Assembly: GCF_020524625.1 (NCBI RefSeq)
Contig: NZ_JAIVLL010000002.1
Location: forward strand, 806,001 to 870,000
Direction: 5' to 3'
DNA: 64,000 nt
Source: Brevundimonas poindexterae
GTDB lineage: Bacteria; Pseudomonadota; Alphaproteobacteria; Caulobacterales; Caulobacteraceae
Within the stretch, counting starts at the first letter, position 1, and each line of letters opens with the position of its first letter. A program made the position numbers and the translations under genes. This document shows, one piece after another, positions 17,250 to 25,177 of the stretch. The notes beneath the pieces are model-generated. The model saw nothing but the letters and a program-made list of their open reading frames with translations. It made no database searches and had not been told where the DNA came from.

Positions 17250-18236
17250 TTACAGCATGGCCGGAATGACGCGATCGGGCGGTCTGTGGCCATTCTGGAA
17301 CGTCATGATGTTGGCGATCACGCGCTCGCCCATGTCCTGCCGGGACTCGAGGGTCGCCGAGCCCAGATGCGGCATAAGCACGACCTCGGGCCGGTTCAGA
17401 AGACCGGGATGGACCACGGGTTCCTGTTCGAACACGTCGAGACCGACCCCGCCCAGCGCCTGCCGACCGACCACCTCGGCGAGGGCGGCCTCGTCGATCA
17501 GCTCGCCGCGGGCCGTGTTGATCAGGATGGCATGCGGCGCCAGCAGGCCGAGGCGCCGGGCATCCATCAGATGGTGGGTCTCGCGCGTCGCCGGACAGTT
17601 CAGCGAAACAATGTCCATACGGGGCAGCATGTCATCGAGGTCGTCCCAGTACGTCGCCTGGAGATCCTCTACGACCATGGGGCTGAGGGGTTTGCGGTTG
17701 TGATAGTGGACCTGCATGCCAAACGCGCGGGCCCGCCGCGCCAGCGCCTGGCCGATCCGGCCCATGCCGACGATGCCAAGTCGCTTGCCCCACAGCTTGC
17801 GACCGCACATCCAGGTCGGCGTCCAGCCCGAGAATTCCCCTTTCTGGACAACGCTTGCCCCTTCCACGAGCCGCCGGCTGACCGCCAGGATCAGCCCCAT
17901 GGCCAGATCGGCCGTGTCCTCGGTCAGGACCCCCGGTGTATTGGTGACGATCAGCCCGCGCCCGACGGCTGCCTCGACATCGATATGGTCGACGCCCGCG
18001 CCGAAATTGGCGATCATTTTCAGCGACTCGCCGGCCTTCCCGATCAGGTCGGCATCGATCCGGTCGGTGATGGTGGGCACCAGCACATCGGCCCGGCCGA
18101 CGGCATCCTCCAGGGCCGAGCGGTCGAACGGCTGGTCCTTGAGGTTCAGCTCGGTGTCGAAAAGCTCCCGAAGGCGCGTCTCCACCGCGTCCGGCAGGCG
18201 TCTGGTTAACACGACCTTAAGTCTGCGGCTCGACAT
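17250..18236 (-). CDS. D-2-hydroxyacid dehydrogenase (glyoxylate/hydroxypyruvate reductase type)
   Basis: NAD(P)-dependent reductase of 2-keto acids such as glyoxylate or hydroxypyruvate. 328 residues: the Rossmann loop GIVGMGRIGQ (154-163), NTARGELID with catalytic Arg243, Glu272 in DVFEQEP, and His290 in MPHLGSAT. The NTPGVLTEDTADLAM segment and N-terminal VVLTRRLP are typical of the GRHPR subgroup. Exact substrate uncertain. Divergent from the SH3 gene with 35 bp between starts; a CtrA-like box overlaps its first codons. Confidence 0.9.
   Translation of the reverse strand: MSSRRLKVVLTRRLPDAVETRLRELFDTELNLKDQPFDRSALEDAVGRADVLVPTITDRIDADLIGKAGESLKMIANFGAGVDHIDVEAAVGRGLIVTNTPGVLTEDTADLAMGLILAVSRRLVEGASVVQKGEFSGWTPTWMCGRKLWGKRLGIVGMGRIGQALARRARAFGMQVHYHNRKPLSPMVVEDLQATYWDDLDDMLPRMDIVSLNCPATRETHHLMDARRLGLLAPHAILINTARGELIDEAALAEVVGRQALGGVGLDVFEQEPVVHPGLLNRPEVVLMPHLGSATLESRQDMGERVIANIMTFQNGHRPPDRVIPAML
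18206..18220 (+). promoter_or_regulatory. CtrA-type binding box TTAA-N7-TTAA
   Basis: TTAA at 18206-18209, seven bases, TTAA at 18217-18220: an exact match to the CtrA consensus of Caulobacterales, in DNA where TTAA is rare. It lies 52 bp upstream of the SH3-protein start and inside the first codons of the divergent dehydrogenase. No experimental support; chance cannot be excluded. Confidence 0.4.
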
Positions 18237-18271
18237 TGGCGGGGACTTTGAATCCGGAGGACAGGAGCGGA

Positions 18272-18859
18272 ATGGAAAGGGTGTCTAGCAAACCCCGGAC
18301 CCGAGGCCAAAGGGGGCGCCGGATCGGCGGCGTCGCCGCGACCGCGCTTGGCCTGTTCCTGATGCTGTCCGCCCAGGCCACGCGGCCCGACGGGCGGCCG
18401 ACGCCGAGCAGCTATCCCGTGCCCCGCTGGATCACGCTGAAGGCCAATGAGGTCCATGCCCGAAAAGGCCCCGGCCTCGACCATGAAATCCTCTGGACCT
18501 ATCGCGTGGCAGGCCTGCCGGTGCAGGTGGTCGCCGAGACGTTCGAATGGCGCAAGATCTGCGATCCGGAGGGTTCGCTGGTCTGGGTTCACCGCAGCAC
18601 CACCTCGGGGCGCCGCACCGTGCTGAATACGGGCGAGGCGGCGATCGAGGTGCGCACGGGCCGTCGCGACGACGCCGGCGTGCGCGCAAGGCTCTCGCCG
18701 CATGCGCTGGTGCCGGTCACCGGCTGCGAGGAGGGCTGGTGCGAGGTGCGCTCGGGTCGCGTGCGCGGTTGGGTGCGCGAAGCCGCCGTGTTCGGCACCC
18801 AGAGCGAGCCCCTGTGCGAGGCCAACCGGCCCGCAGGCCCGGCGCCCGGCCGCCGCTGA
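18272..18859 (+). CDS. Secreted/periplasmic protein with two bacterial SH3 (SH3_4-type) repeats
   Basis: 195 residues from the ATG at 18272, preferred because AGGAG lies five bases upstream. A basic N terminus and hydrophobic segment ([20 protein letters not shown]) form a signal peptide or anchor. Two SH3-like modules follow: [16 protein letters not shown] to [11 protein letters not shown], and [19 protein letters not shown] to [12 protein letters not shown]. Proteins of this type bind peptidoglycan or other envelope partners. It is followed 80 bp later by fabA. A CtrA-like box lies upstream. Confidence 0.85.
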   Translation: MERVSSKPRTRGQRGRRIGGVAATALGLFLMLSAQATRPDGRPTPSSYPVPRWITLKANEVHARKGPGLDHEILWTYRVAGLPVQVVAETFEWRKICDPEGSLVWVHRSTTSGRRTVLNTGEAAIEVRTGRRDDAGVRARLSPHALVPVTGCEEGWCEVRSGRVRGWVREAAVFGTQSEPLCEANRPAGPAPGRR

Positions 18860-18939
18860 GCCCGTCCGGCATCAAGCCTTGCCGGTTGACCGGGGCGATT
18901 TCACGTGCCACGCCCGCCGCTCAGCATACGGAGGCCGTC

Positions 18940-19479
18940 TTGAGCCAGTTTGAACGCCAGTCTTCCTATGATTACGAGGCCCTGCTGGCCTCGGGCCGGG
19001 GTGAGCTTTTCGGGCCGGGCAATGCCCAGCTGCCGGCCCCGCCGATGCTGATGTTCGATCGCATTACCCGGATCAGCGACGACGGCGGCGTGCACGGCAA
19101 GGGCTATGTCGAGGCCGAGTTGGACGTCAATCCGGACCTCTGGTTCTTCAAATGCCACTTCATCGGCGACCCGGTCATGCCGGGCTGCCTCGGACTGGAC
19201 GCCATGTGGCAGCTGGTCGGCTTCTACCTCGGCTGGATCGGAGGCCCCGGCAAGGGCCGCGCCCTGGGCGTCGGCGAGGTCAAATTCACCGGCCAGGTCC
19301 AGCCCGACGTCAAGAAGGTGGTCTACAAGATCGACCTGAAGCGGGTCATCAATCGCCGGCTGGTCATGGGAATCGCCGACGGGGTTCTCGAAGCCGACGG
19401 AACGCCTATCTATACGGCGACGGATATGCGGGTTGGTCTGTTCGGCGGCCAGGACACCAAGGCCGCTCCGGCGGAATAA
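18940..19479 (+). CDS. fabA: 3-hydroxydecanoyl-ACP dehydratase/isomerase FabA
   Basis: Dehydrates 3-hydroxydecanoyl-ACP and isomerises trans-2 to cis-3 decenoyl-ACP, starting unsaturated fatty acid synthesis. 179 residues beginning at TTG 18940 ([20 protein letters not shown]), with ACGGAGG upstream; no ATG or GTG in frame gives a better fit. Active-site His73 in [13 protein letters not shown] and Asp87 in LGLDAMWQ are present; [15 protein letters not shown] is family-specific. Immediately followed by fabB, the classical anaerobic unsaturated fatty acid pair. Confidence 0.97.
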   Translation: MSQFERQSSYDYEALLASGRGELFGPGNAQLPAPPMLMFDRITRISDDGGVHGKGYVEAELDVNPDLWFFKCHFIGDPVMPGCLGLDAMWQLVGFYLGWIGGPGKGRALGVGEVKFTGQVQPDVKKVVYKIDLKRVINRRLVMGIADGVLEADGTPIYTATDMRVGLFGGQDTKAAPAE

Positions 19480-19545
19480 CCCGAGACCCAGGATCGCGGA
19501 TAACGCGGCGACAGATCGGACAGGACCAGGAAAGCAAGAACCACT

Positions 19546-20763
19546 ATGCGGCGTGTCGTAGTTACAGGATTGGGTATCGTCTCCTCGATCGGGACCGGCG
19601 CCGCCGCCGTCACCGAGTCGCTTCGCCATGCCCGCTCGGGCGTGGTCGCGGCGCCCGATCACGCGGCGCACGGATTCCGCAGCCAGGTCTGGGCCCCGCC
19701 CCAGGTCGGCGACTGGACCCAGCTGGTCGACCGGCGGGCGGCGCGCTTCCTCGCGGATGGTACGGCCTGGGCGCACATCGCCTTTGACGAGGCCCTGGCC
19801 TCCAGCGGCATGACGGCGGACGAGATCAAGGACGACCGCATCGGCCTGATCGTCGGCGAGGGCGGGCCCTCGACACGCGTGATCCTCGAAGCGGCCCAGA
19901 CCACGATGGAAAAGGGTTCGCCCAAGCGCATCGGACCGTTCGCCGTGCCCAAGGCCATGGCGTCCGGCCCCTCGGCCGTGCTGGCCACCTGGTTCGAGAT
20001 GAAGGGCATCAACTATTCGATCAGCTCGGCCTGTGCGACCAGCGCCCACTGCATCGGCGCGGCCGCCGAACAGATCGCCTGGGGCAAGCAGGACGTGGTG
20101 TTCGCCGGAGGCTGCGAGGACATCCACTGGTCCATGTCGAACCTGTTCGATGCCATGGGCGCCATGTCGTCCAACTTCAACGACACGCCGTCGGTCGCCT
20201 CTAGGGCCTATGACAAGGACCGCGACGGCTTCGTCATCGCCGGCGGGGCGGGCATTGTGGTGCTGGAAGAGTATGAGCGGGCGAAGGCGCGGGGCGCGAC
20301 CATCCTGGCCGAAGTGACCGGCTATGGCGCCAATTCCGACGGCTATGACATGGTCGCCCCCTCGGGTGAGGGCGCCGAGCGCTGCATGAAGATTGCGCTG
20401 GAAATGGCCGGCAATCCCCGGATCGACTACCTCAACCCGCACGGCACCTCGACGCCGGTGGGCGATTCCAAGGAGATGGGCGCCGTCCGCAATGTGTTCG
20501 GCGACCAGCTGCCGATGATCTCCTCGACCAAGTCCCTGACCGGCCATAGCCTGGGCGCGGCCGGCGCGCAGGAGGCGATCTATTGCCTGCTGATGATGCA
20601 GAACAATTTCGCCTGCGAGAGCGCGCACATCGAAACCCTCGACCCCGAGTTTGAGGGCATGCCGATCCTGCGCAAGCGGCACGACGGCGAACTGACCCAC
20701 GTCATGTCCAACTCGTTCGGATTTGGCGGCACCAACGGCACCCTGATCCTGTCGAAGGTCTGA
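19546..20763 (+). CDS. fabB: Beta-ketoacyl-ACP synthase I FabB
   Basis: Condensing enzyme that extends cis-3-decenoyl-ACP and saturated acyl-ACPs. 405 residues, full length. Catalytic triad: Cys163 (SACATSAHC), His299 ([10 protein letters not shown]) and His334 ([11 protein letters not shown]). The [10 protein letters not shown] motif closes the fold. Placement directly after fabA identifies it as FabB rather than FabF. AGGAAAG lies a little far upstream of the ATG. Confidence 0.97.
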   Translation: MRRVVVTGLGIVSSIGTGAAAVTESLRHARSGVVAAPDHAAHGFRSQVWAPPQVGDWTQLVDRRAARFLADGTAWAHIAFDEALASSGMTADEIKDDRIGLIVGEGGPSTRVILEAAQTTMEKGSPKRIGPFAVPKAMASGPSAVLATWFEMKGINYSISSACATSAHCIGAAAEQIAWGKQDVVFAGGCEDIHWSMSNLFDAMGAMSSNFNDTPSVASRAYDKDRDGFVIAGGAGIVVLEEYERAKARGATILAEVTGYGANSDGYDMVAPSGEGAERCMKIALEMAGNPRIDYLNPHGTSTPVGDSKEMGAVRNVFGDQLPMISSTKSLTGHSLGAAGAQEAIYCLLMMQNNFACESAHIETLDPEFEGMPILRKRHDGELTHVMSNSFGFGGTNGTLILSKV

Positions 20764-20780
20764 GCGGCTACCAGCCGCTC
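20762..20780. terminator. Hairpin across the convergent stops of fabB and a hypothetical gene
   Basis: GAGCGGCT (20762-20769), ACC loop, AGCCGCTC (20773-20780): perfect 8-bp stem that includes part of the fabB stop codon. No T-run follows on either strand, so it is at most a weak terminator or mRNA end-stabiliser. Confidence 0.3.
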
Positions 20781-21274
20781 TCGGCCCCGGCGGCGGTGAT
20801 GCATCCGGCTACGGCGCCAAGGTCACGGTTGAACTCGGTCGCGCTGGCATAGGCCCGGGAAGCGGGATTGACGGTGATGGTCTGCACCTCCGCGCGGTGA
20901 TCCTCGCCGCCGATGCCGATGCACCGGACAGAGGGCATCGGGCCTTCGCCGATCACCACGACCACATGCACCGGCCTCACCTCACGCAGGTTCTGGTCCG
21001 CCAGATGGTAGCGGACGCAGTGGACGGCGCCGGACAGGGTGCTGTCCGCACAGCGCTCCAGACTGCCCGGCTCGATCTGCGAGGGCTGATACTCGAACCA
21101 GGCAGAAGGTTCTCCCGCGCTGTCGACCAGACCCTTTACATAGCGGCTGTCGCCATGGGTGGTGGCGTTGAGGGGCAGAACCTCGATCGCGATCGGCAGG
21201 CGAGGGGGCGGAGCTGCCGCGGCTGTGCCAAGGACAAGGAGGGCGGTCGCGGACAAGCCAAAGGGAACGCGCAT
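20768..21274 (-). CDS. Secreted hypothetical protein
   Basis: 168 residues from the ATG at 21274; this start gives a clean signal peptide (MRVPFGLSATALLVLGTAAA). Mature part contains three or four Cys that could form disulfides and a C-terminal segment (SATEFNRDLGAVAGCITAA). No known family recognised. It is convergent with fabB and divergent from the antiporter. Confidence 0.65.
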   Translation of the reverse strand: MRVPFGLSATALLVLGTAAAAPPPRLPIAIEVLPLNATTHGDSRYVKGLVDSAGEPSAWFEYQPSQIEPGSLERCADSTLSGAVHCVRYHLADQNLREVRPVHVVVVIGEGPMPSVRCIGIGGEDHRAEVQTITVNPASRAYASATEFNRDLGAVAGCITAAGAESGW

Positions 21275-21425
21275 GATGCTGAAGCCTTTCTCTGGCGGGC
21301 GCAGGACCCGGCGATCTGACCCTAGCCAGCACACCGCCGCCGCGCCAATCTACCAGACCTGACTATGCCGGAGATCACCCCTGACGCCTCCTGAGTCCTA
21401 CATCCTGTTCCTGCTCGGCCTCGGC

Positions 21426-22619
21426 GTGGTCGTGCTGATGGTGTCCTGGGCCCCCGTCGGCCTCAAGAAGACGCCGCTCACGCTGGCGATCGTCTGCGTC
21501 CTGCTGGGGATTGCTGTGTTCAGCGTCGGCGCGCTGAACTTCAATCCGGACCCCCGGACCTGGGATACGCTGACCGAGCGGGTGACCGAGGTGGTGGTGA
21601 TCATCAGCCTTATGGGGGCGGGGCTGAAGCTCGACCGGCCGCTGGGCTGGCGGGCGTGGGGCTCGACATGGCGGTTGCTGGCGATCGCCATGCCGCTGAC
21701 CATCCTCGGCGTGATGGCGCTCGGCCTGTACGGCCTTGGCTTCTCGCTGGCGATGGCGCTGCTGCTCGGCGCCTCGCTGGCTCCCACAGATCCGGTGCTG
21801 GCCGCCGACGTCCAGGTCGGTCCGCCCAAGTCCGGCGACGACGATGAGGTGCGTTTCGGCCTGACGTCCGAGGCCGGGCTGAACGATTCTCTCGCCTTCC
21901 CCTTTGTTCATCTGGCCATTCTGGTGTCGCTGGGCGGGCTGGCCTCGACCGCGGCCCTGACCGACTGGTTCACCATCAAGGTGGTCTGGAAGCTGCTGGC
22001 CGGCGCCGGCGTGGGCTTCCTCGTGGGCAAGGGGCTGGGCTGGCTGATCTTTGCCAGTGAAAAGGCGGGTCTGTCGCGTCTGGGCGACGGACTGGTGGCG
22101 CTGGCCGCCACCTTCATCGCCTATGCGGTGGCCGAGGTGGCGCACGGGTACGGCTTCCTCGCCGTGTTCGTATGCGGGGTGACCATCCGCGCCTGGGAGC
22201 GGGACAATGACTTCCACAGGGAGATGCACCATTTCGCCGATCAGTTCGAACGGCTGCTGATCATGCTGGTGCTGGTCCTGTTCGGCGGGGCGATCGCCAA
22301 CGGCCTGATGGACTCCCTGACCTGGACCGACGCGGCGATCGGCCTGGCCATTTTGCTGATCGTGCGGCCGGTCGCCGGGATGATCGCCATGATCGGCTCG
22401 CGAGAGCCCTTCCGCGACCAGCTGTTGATGGCCTTCCTCGGGATCCGGGGCATCGGGTCGGTCTATTATGTCGCCTATGGCATCAACCATGGAGACTTCG
22501 GCTCCAGCGAGCGGCTGTGGTCCATTCTGGGCTTTGTCATCCTCGCCTCCATTGTCATCCATGGCGTGACCGCCAATCCCCTGCTTGAGCGGTTGCGGCG
22601 CTGGCGCGCGGTGGACTGA
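21426..22619 (+). CDS. Cation:proton antiporter (NhaP/CPA1-like)
   Basis: Na+/K+:H+ exchange across the inner membrane. 397 residues from GTG 21426, about twelve hydrophobic segments; family features include GASLAPTDPVLAADVQVG, the FGLTSEAGLNDSLAFPFVH core helix and the ITIRAWERDND/RPVAGM segments. The frame is open and hydrophobic upstream to CTG 21381 (LTPPESYILFLLGLG), where GGAG sits seven bases before, so translation may begin there. Ion specificity is unknown. Confidence 0.88.
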   Translation: MVVLMVSWAPVGLKKTPLTLAIVCVLLGIAVFSVGALNFNPDPRTWDTLTERVTEVVVIISLMGAGLKLDRPLGWRAWGSTWRLLAIAMPLTILGVMALGLYGLGFSLAMALLLGASLAPTDPVLAADVQVGPPKSGDDDEVRFGLTSEAGLNDSLAFPFVHLAILVSLGGLASTAALTDWFTIKVVWKLLAGAGVGFLVGKGLGWLIFASEKAGLSRLGDGLVALAATFIAYAVAEVAHGYGFLAVFVCGVTIRAWERDNDFHREMHHFADQFERLLIMLVLVLFGGAIANGLMDSLTWTDAAIGLAILLIVRPVAGMIAMIGSREPFRDQLLMAFLGIRGIGSVYYVAYGINHGDFGSSERLWSILGFVILASIVIHGVTANPLLERLRRWRAVD

Positions 22620-22690
22620 CGGCAAACAGGTGCTTTTCCCCGGGCGGAGGCCCTGCTAACCCTCCCGCCCTGATTTCCGAGGAGACGACC

Positions 22691-23509
22691 ATGGCTTCCG
22701 ACAGCGGCTGGACCTTCCCCACCGGCGACCTGATGAAGGGCAAGAAGGGCCTGATCTTGGGGGTGGCGAACGCCAACTCCATCGCCTGGGGCATTGCCCA
22801 GCAACTGGCCGCCCAGGGCGCCGAGCTGGCCTTCACCTATCTGGGCGAAGGACTGGAGCGCCGGGTGCGCCCGCTGGCCGAGAGCGTGGGCGCCAAGCTG
22901 ATCGTCCAGGCCGACGTCACCGACGACGCCTCGATGGACGCCGCCTTTGCCGAGCTGGAAAAGACCTTCGGCACCATCGATTTCGTGGTCCATTCGGTGG
23001 CCTTCGCCAACAAGAACGAGCTGCAGGGTTCGTTCGTCGACAACACCACCCGCGACAGCTTCCTGCTGGCGATGAACATCTCGGTGTTCAGCTTCGTCGA
23101 TGTGGCGAGGCGGGCCGCGAAACTGATGCCGAACGGCGGGTCGATGGTCACCATGACCTACCTCGGCGCCGAGCGGGCCATCCCCAACTACAACACCATG
23201 GGCGTGGCCAAGGCCGGGCTTGAAGCCGCGACCCGCTATATCGCCCGCGACCTCGGGCCCAAGGGCATCCGCGTCAACGCCATCTCGGCGGGCGCCATGC
23301 GTACCCTGTCGCTGGCCGGCATCTCGGGCGGTCGCGGCATGATCGCCCAGGGCCGCGCCATGTCGGCCATGAAGGAAGACACCTCGATGGAGGGCGTGGC
23401 CGGCTGTGCCCTGTGGCTGTGCTCGGACCTCGGCTTCTCGACCACGGGCGAGGTCGTCCACGTCGACGCCGGCTTCCACATGATGGGTCTGGGCGACGCC
23501 GAGGAATAG
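22691..23509 (+). CDS. fabI: Enoyl-ACP reductase FabI (NADH)
   Basis: Last reduction of each fatty acid elongation cycle and the target of triclosan-type inhibitors in the family. 272 residues. NAD-binding GLILGVANANSIAWGIA near the N terminus; catalytic Tyr157/Tyr167 and Lys174 in YLGAERAIPNYNTMGVAKA, equivalent to E. coli Tyr146/Tyr156/Lys163; RVNAISAGAMRTLSLAGI. ATG at 22691 with GAGGAGA upstream. Separated from fabAB only by two unrelated genes. Confidence 0.97.
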   Translation: MASDSGWTFPTGDLMKGKKGLILGVANANSIAWGIAQQLAAQGAELAFTYLGEGLERRVRPLAESVGAKLIVQADVTDDASMDAAFAELEKTFGTIDFVVHSVAFANKNELQGSFVDNTTRDSFLLAMNISVFSFVDVARRAAKLMPNGGSMVTMTYLGAERAIPNYNTMGVAKAGLEAATRYIARDLGPKGIRVNAISAGAMRTLSLAGISGGRGMIAQGRAMSAMKEDTSMEGVAGCALWLCSDLGFSTTGEVVHVDAGFHMMGLGDAEE

Positions 23510-23511
23510 TA

Positions 23512-23976
23512 TTGGCGGCGAGCTTTCGAATCCGGCTCGACATAGAGGACCACGGCTGGGCCAGCGTCGCCGTCTCTTGTGGGGATCACTCGTTCGAAAC
23601 CGACGGCGTCAGCAACTCGACCGACGCTTTGGGCGATATGATCCGCGCAGCGGTGGATCTCTTGCGGGGAGCTGACAGTTGCAGGTTCAGCTTCGACGGG
23701 GAGCCTGTGGAAACCCGCTGGGTGCTTGACCGCGATGCGCCAAACGAAGTGCGCTTGCGACTACTTCAGTTTCCGCACATTTGCCGGTCCTCGGCATTTG
23801 ATCCGGGCGTCGAGCGCTTCTCCGCCGTCATGGCTGCCGACTCGTTCGTTCGAGCCGTGCTCAGAGAGGCAGATCGGATACACTTTGAACTGGGGGAGGC
23901 CGACTACGAGAAGCGCTGGGGCACCGCATTTCCTGCCAAAGAGCTCGAGATCCTGCGCACTGCCCGCAAGGCCTGA
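23512..23976 (+). CDS. Orphan hypothetical protein, immunity-protein-like in character
   Basis: 154 residues from TTG 23512 with GAGGAATAG just upstream, overlapping the end of fabI (gap 2 bp), so it appears coupled to fabI. Begins MAASFRIRLDIEDHGWASVA; a soluble mixed alpha/beta protein with one aromatic/acidic patch (FSFDGEPVETRWVLDRDAPN). No family recognised. Codon use is less GC-biased than in neighbours (for example TCGTTCGTTCGAGCC, CATTTGCCGG), which suggests recent acquisition. Size and character recall polymorphic-toxin immunity proteins, but this is a guess. Confidence 0.6.
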   Translation: MAASFRIRLDIEDHGWASVAVSCGDHSFETDGVSNSTDALGDMIRAAVDLLRGADSCRFSFDGEPVETRWVLDRDAPNEVRLRLLQFPHICRSSAFDPGVERFSAVMAADSFVRAVLREADRIHFELGEADYEKRWGTAFPAKELEILRTARKA

Positions 23977-23994
23977 CGCTAAGGGGTGCAGCCG

Positions 23995-24519
23995 TCAGTC
24001 CGGCTCGCGTTCACCCACCTCGGCGGGGCGCAGCGCCCGCAGCCAGCCGTCGGCCGTGTGGATTTCGGGCACGGCCTCGCGGGTAAAGGGCAGATACCAG
24101 GTCTGGCCGCCGCCGGCGGGCGTGATCTCGAGCATGTCATCGGCGCCGAAATTCTGGACGGCTCGCACCGTGCCAATCACGGCGTCGGCCGCGTCGCGGG
24201 CCTCCAGCCCGATCAGATCGGCCAGGTAGAATTCGTCTTCCTCGGGCGGAGGCAGGGTGTCGCGGGCAATGTAGAGCTTGAGGCCGCGCAGGGCCTCGGC
24301 GTCCTCGCGCGTCTTCACCTGTTCGGCGCGGCCCACCACGCCCTTCTTGTCCGGCCGGGCGGTGGTCAGGGTCAGGGCCGGGGTGCCGTCGGCGCGCAAC
24401 AGCGGGCCATAGTCCATCACGGCCATGGGTTCGGCCGTGAAGGTGGTCAGGCGCACCTCGCCCTTCACGCCAAAGGCGCCGCCCACCTGGGCCACCAGGA
24501 TCAATCTGTCGGTCGTCAT
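23995..24519 (-). CDS. rimM: Ribosome maturation factor RimM
   Basis: Assists 30S head assembly, binding S19. 174 residues from the ATG at 24519 (MTTDRLILVAQVGGAFGVKG), preceded by GAGG. N-terminal RimM barrel (VKGEVRLTTFT), then the PRC-barrel half with DEFYLADLIGLEARDA and WYLPFTREAVPEI. Lies downstream of rpsP, as in the usual rpsP-rimM-trmD-rplS operon, but a strong terminator separates it from rpsP and trmD/rplS are not here. Confidence 0.95.
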   Translation of the reverse strand: MTTDRLILVAQVGGAFGVKGEVRLTTFTAEPMAVMDYGPLLRADGTPALTLTTARPDKKGVVGRAEQVKTREDAEALRGLKLYIARDTLPPPEEDEFYLADLIGLEARDAADAVIGTVRAVQNFGADDMLEITPAGGGQTWYLPFTREAVPEIHTADGWLRALRPAEVGEREPD

Positions 24520-24551
24520 GTCCGAGCCTCTACAGCAGACCGGCGCCCATG

Positions 24552-24581
24552 AAAAAGGGCGGTGCCGCATGGACACCGCCC
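24552..24581 (-). terminator. Rho-independent terminator after rpsP
   Basis: On the minus strand GGGCGGTG, a 9-nt loop and CACCGCCC are followed directly by TTTTT (plus-strand 24557-24564, 24574-24581, A-run 24552-24556). This is the cleanest intrinsic terminator in the region and ends rpsP transcripts before rimM. Confidence 0.8.
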
Positions 24582-24603
24582 CTGTTCATGTTGCGCGGGG
24601 AAA

Positions 24604-25149
24604 TCAGCCCTCGGCCTTTTCCTCGGTCGCCTCTTCGGCGGCGGGAGCCTCTTCGGCAGCAGCCTCTTCAGCCGGAGCGTCCGCAGCGGGCGCTTCTTCC
24701 GCCGGAGCGTTCTTGGCGGCTTCGGCTTCTTCCTTGGCCTTGGCAGCGGCTTCGGCGGCTTCGGCCTTGGCAGCGGCTTCGGCTTCCAGACGGTCAGCTT
24801 CACGCTGGGCGCGCTCGGCGGCGCGTTCCTGGGCCTTCTTGCCCGGCTGGCCCTTGTTCGGATTGTTGCCCTGGGTCCACTTGACCTTGCCGACCAGGGC
24901 TTCGTCCTGGCTCTGGCTGATGAATCGAGCGACGCGGTCGGTCGGCTGGGCGCCCTTGCCCAGCCACTCGGCGATGCGGTCGGCCTTCAGGGCCACGCGG
25001 GGGGTCTCGCCGTCCTTGGGCAGCATCGGATTGTAGCTGCCGACCTTCTCGATGAATTTGCCATCGCGCGGCGCGTGGCTGTCGGCGACGACGATGTGGT
25101 AGTAGGGGCGCTTCTTGGTGCCGCCACGCGACAGACGAATCTTCAGCAT
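24604..25149 (-). CDS. rpsP: 30S ribosomal protein S16 with long Ala/Glu/Lys tail
   Basis: Residues 1-~85 are S16 ([51 protein letters not shown]). The remaining ~95 residues form a low-complexity tail rich in Ala, Glu and Lys ([38 protein letters not shown]), predicted helical then disordered. S16 is normally ~80-90 residues, so this is twice the usual length; extended S16 proteins are known in Caulobacterales. Directly downstream of ffh. Confidence 0.97.
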   Translation of the reverse strand: MLKIRLSRGGTKKRPYYHIVVADSHAPRDGKFIEKVGSYNPMLPKDGETPRVALKADRIAEWLGKGAQPTDRVARFISQSQDEALVGKVKWTQGNNPNKGQPGKKAQERAAERAQREADRLEAEAAAKAEAAEAAAKAKEEAEAAKNAPAEEAPAADAPAEEAAAEEAPAAEEATEEKAEG

Positions 25150-25177
25150 TTTCAGTCTCTTTCTTTAGGGAAAAGGG

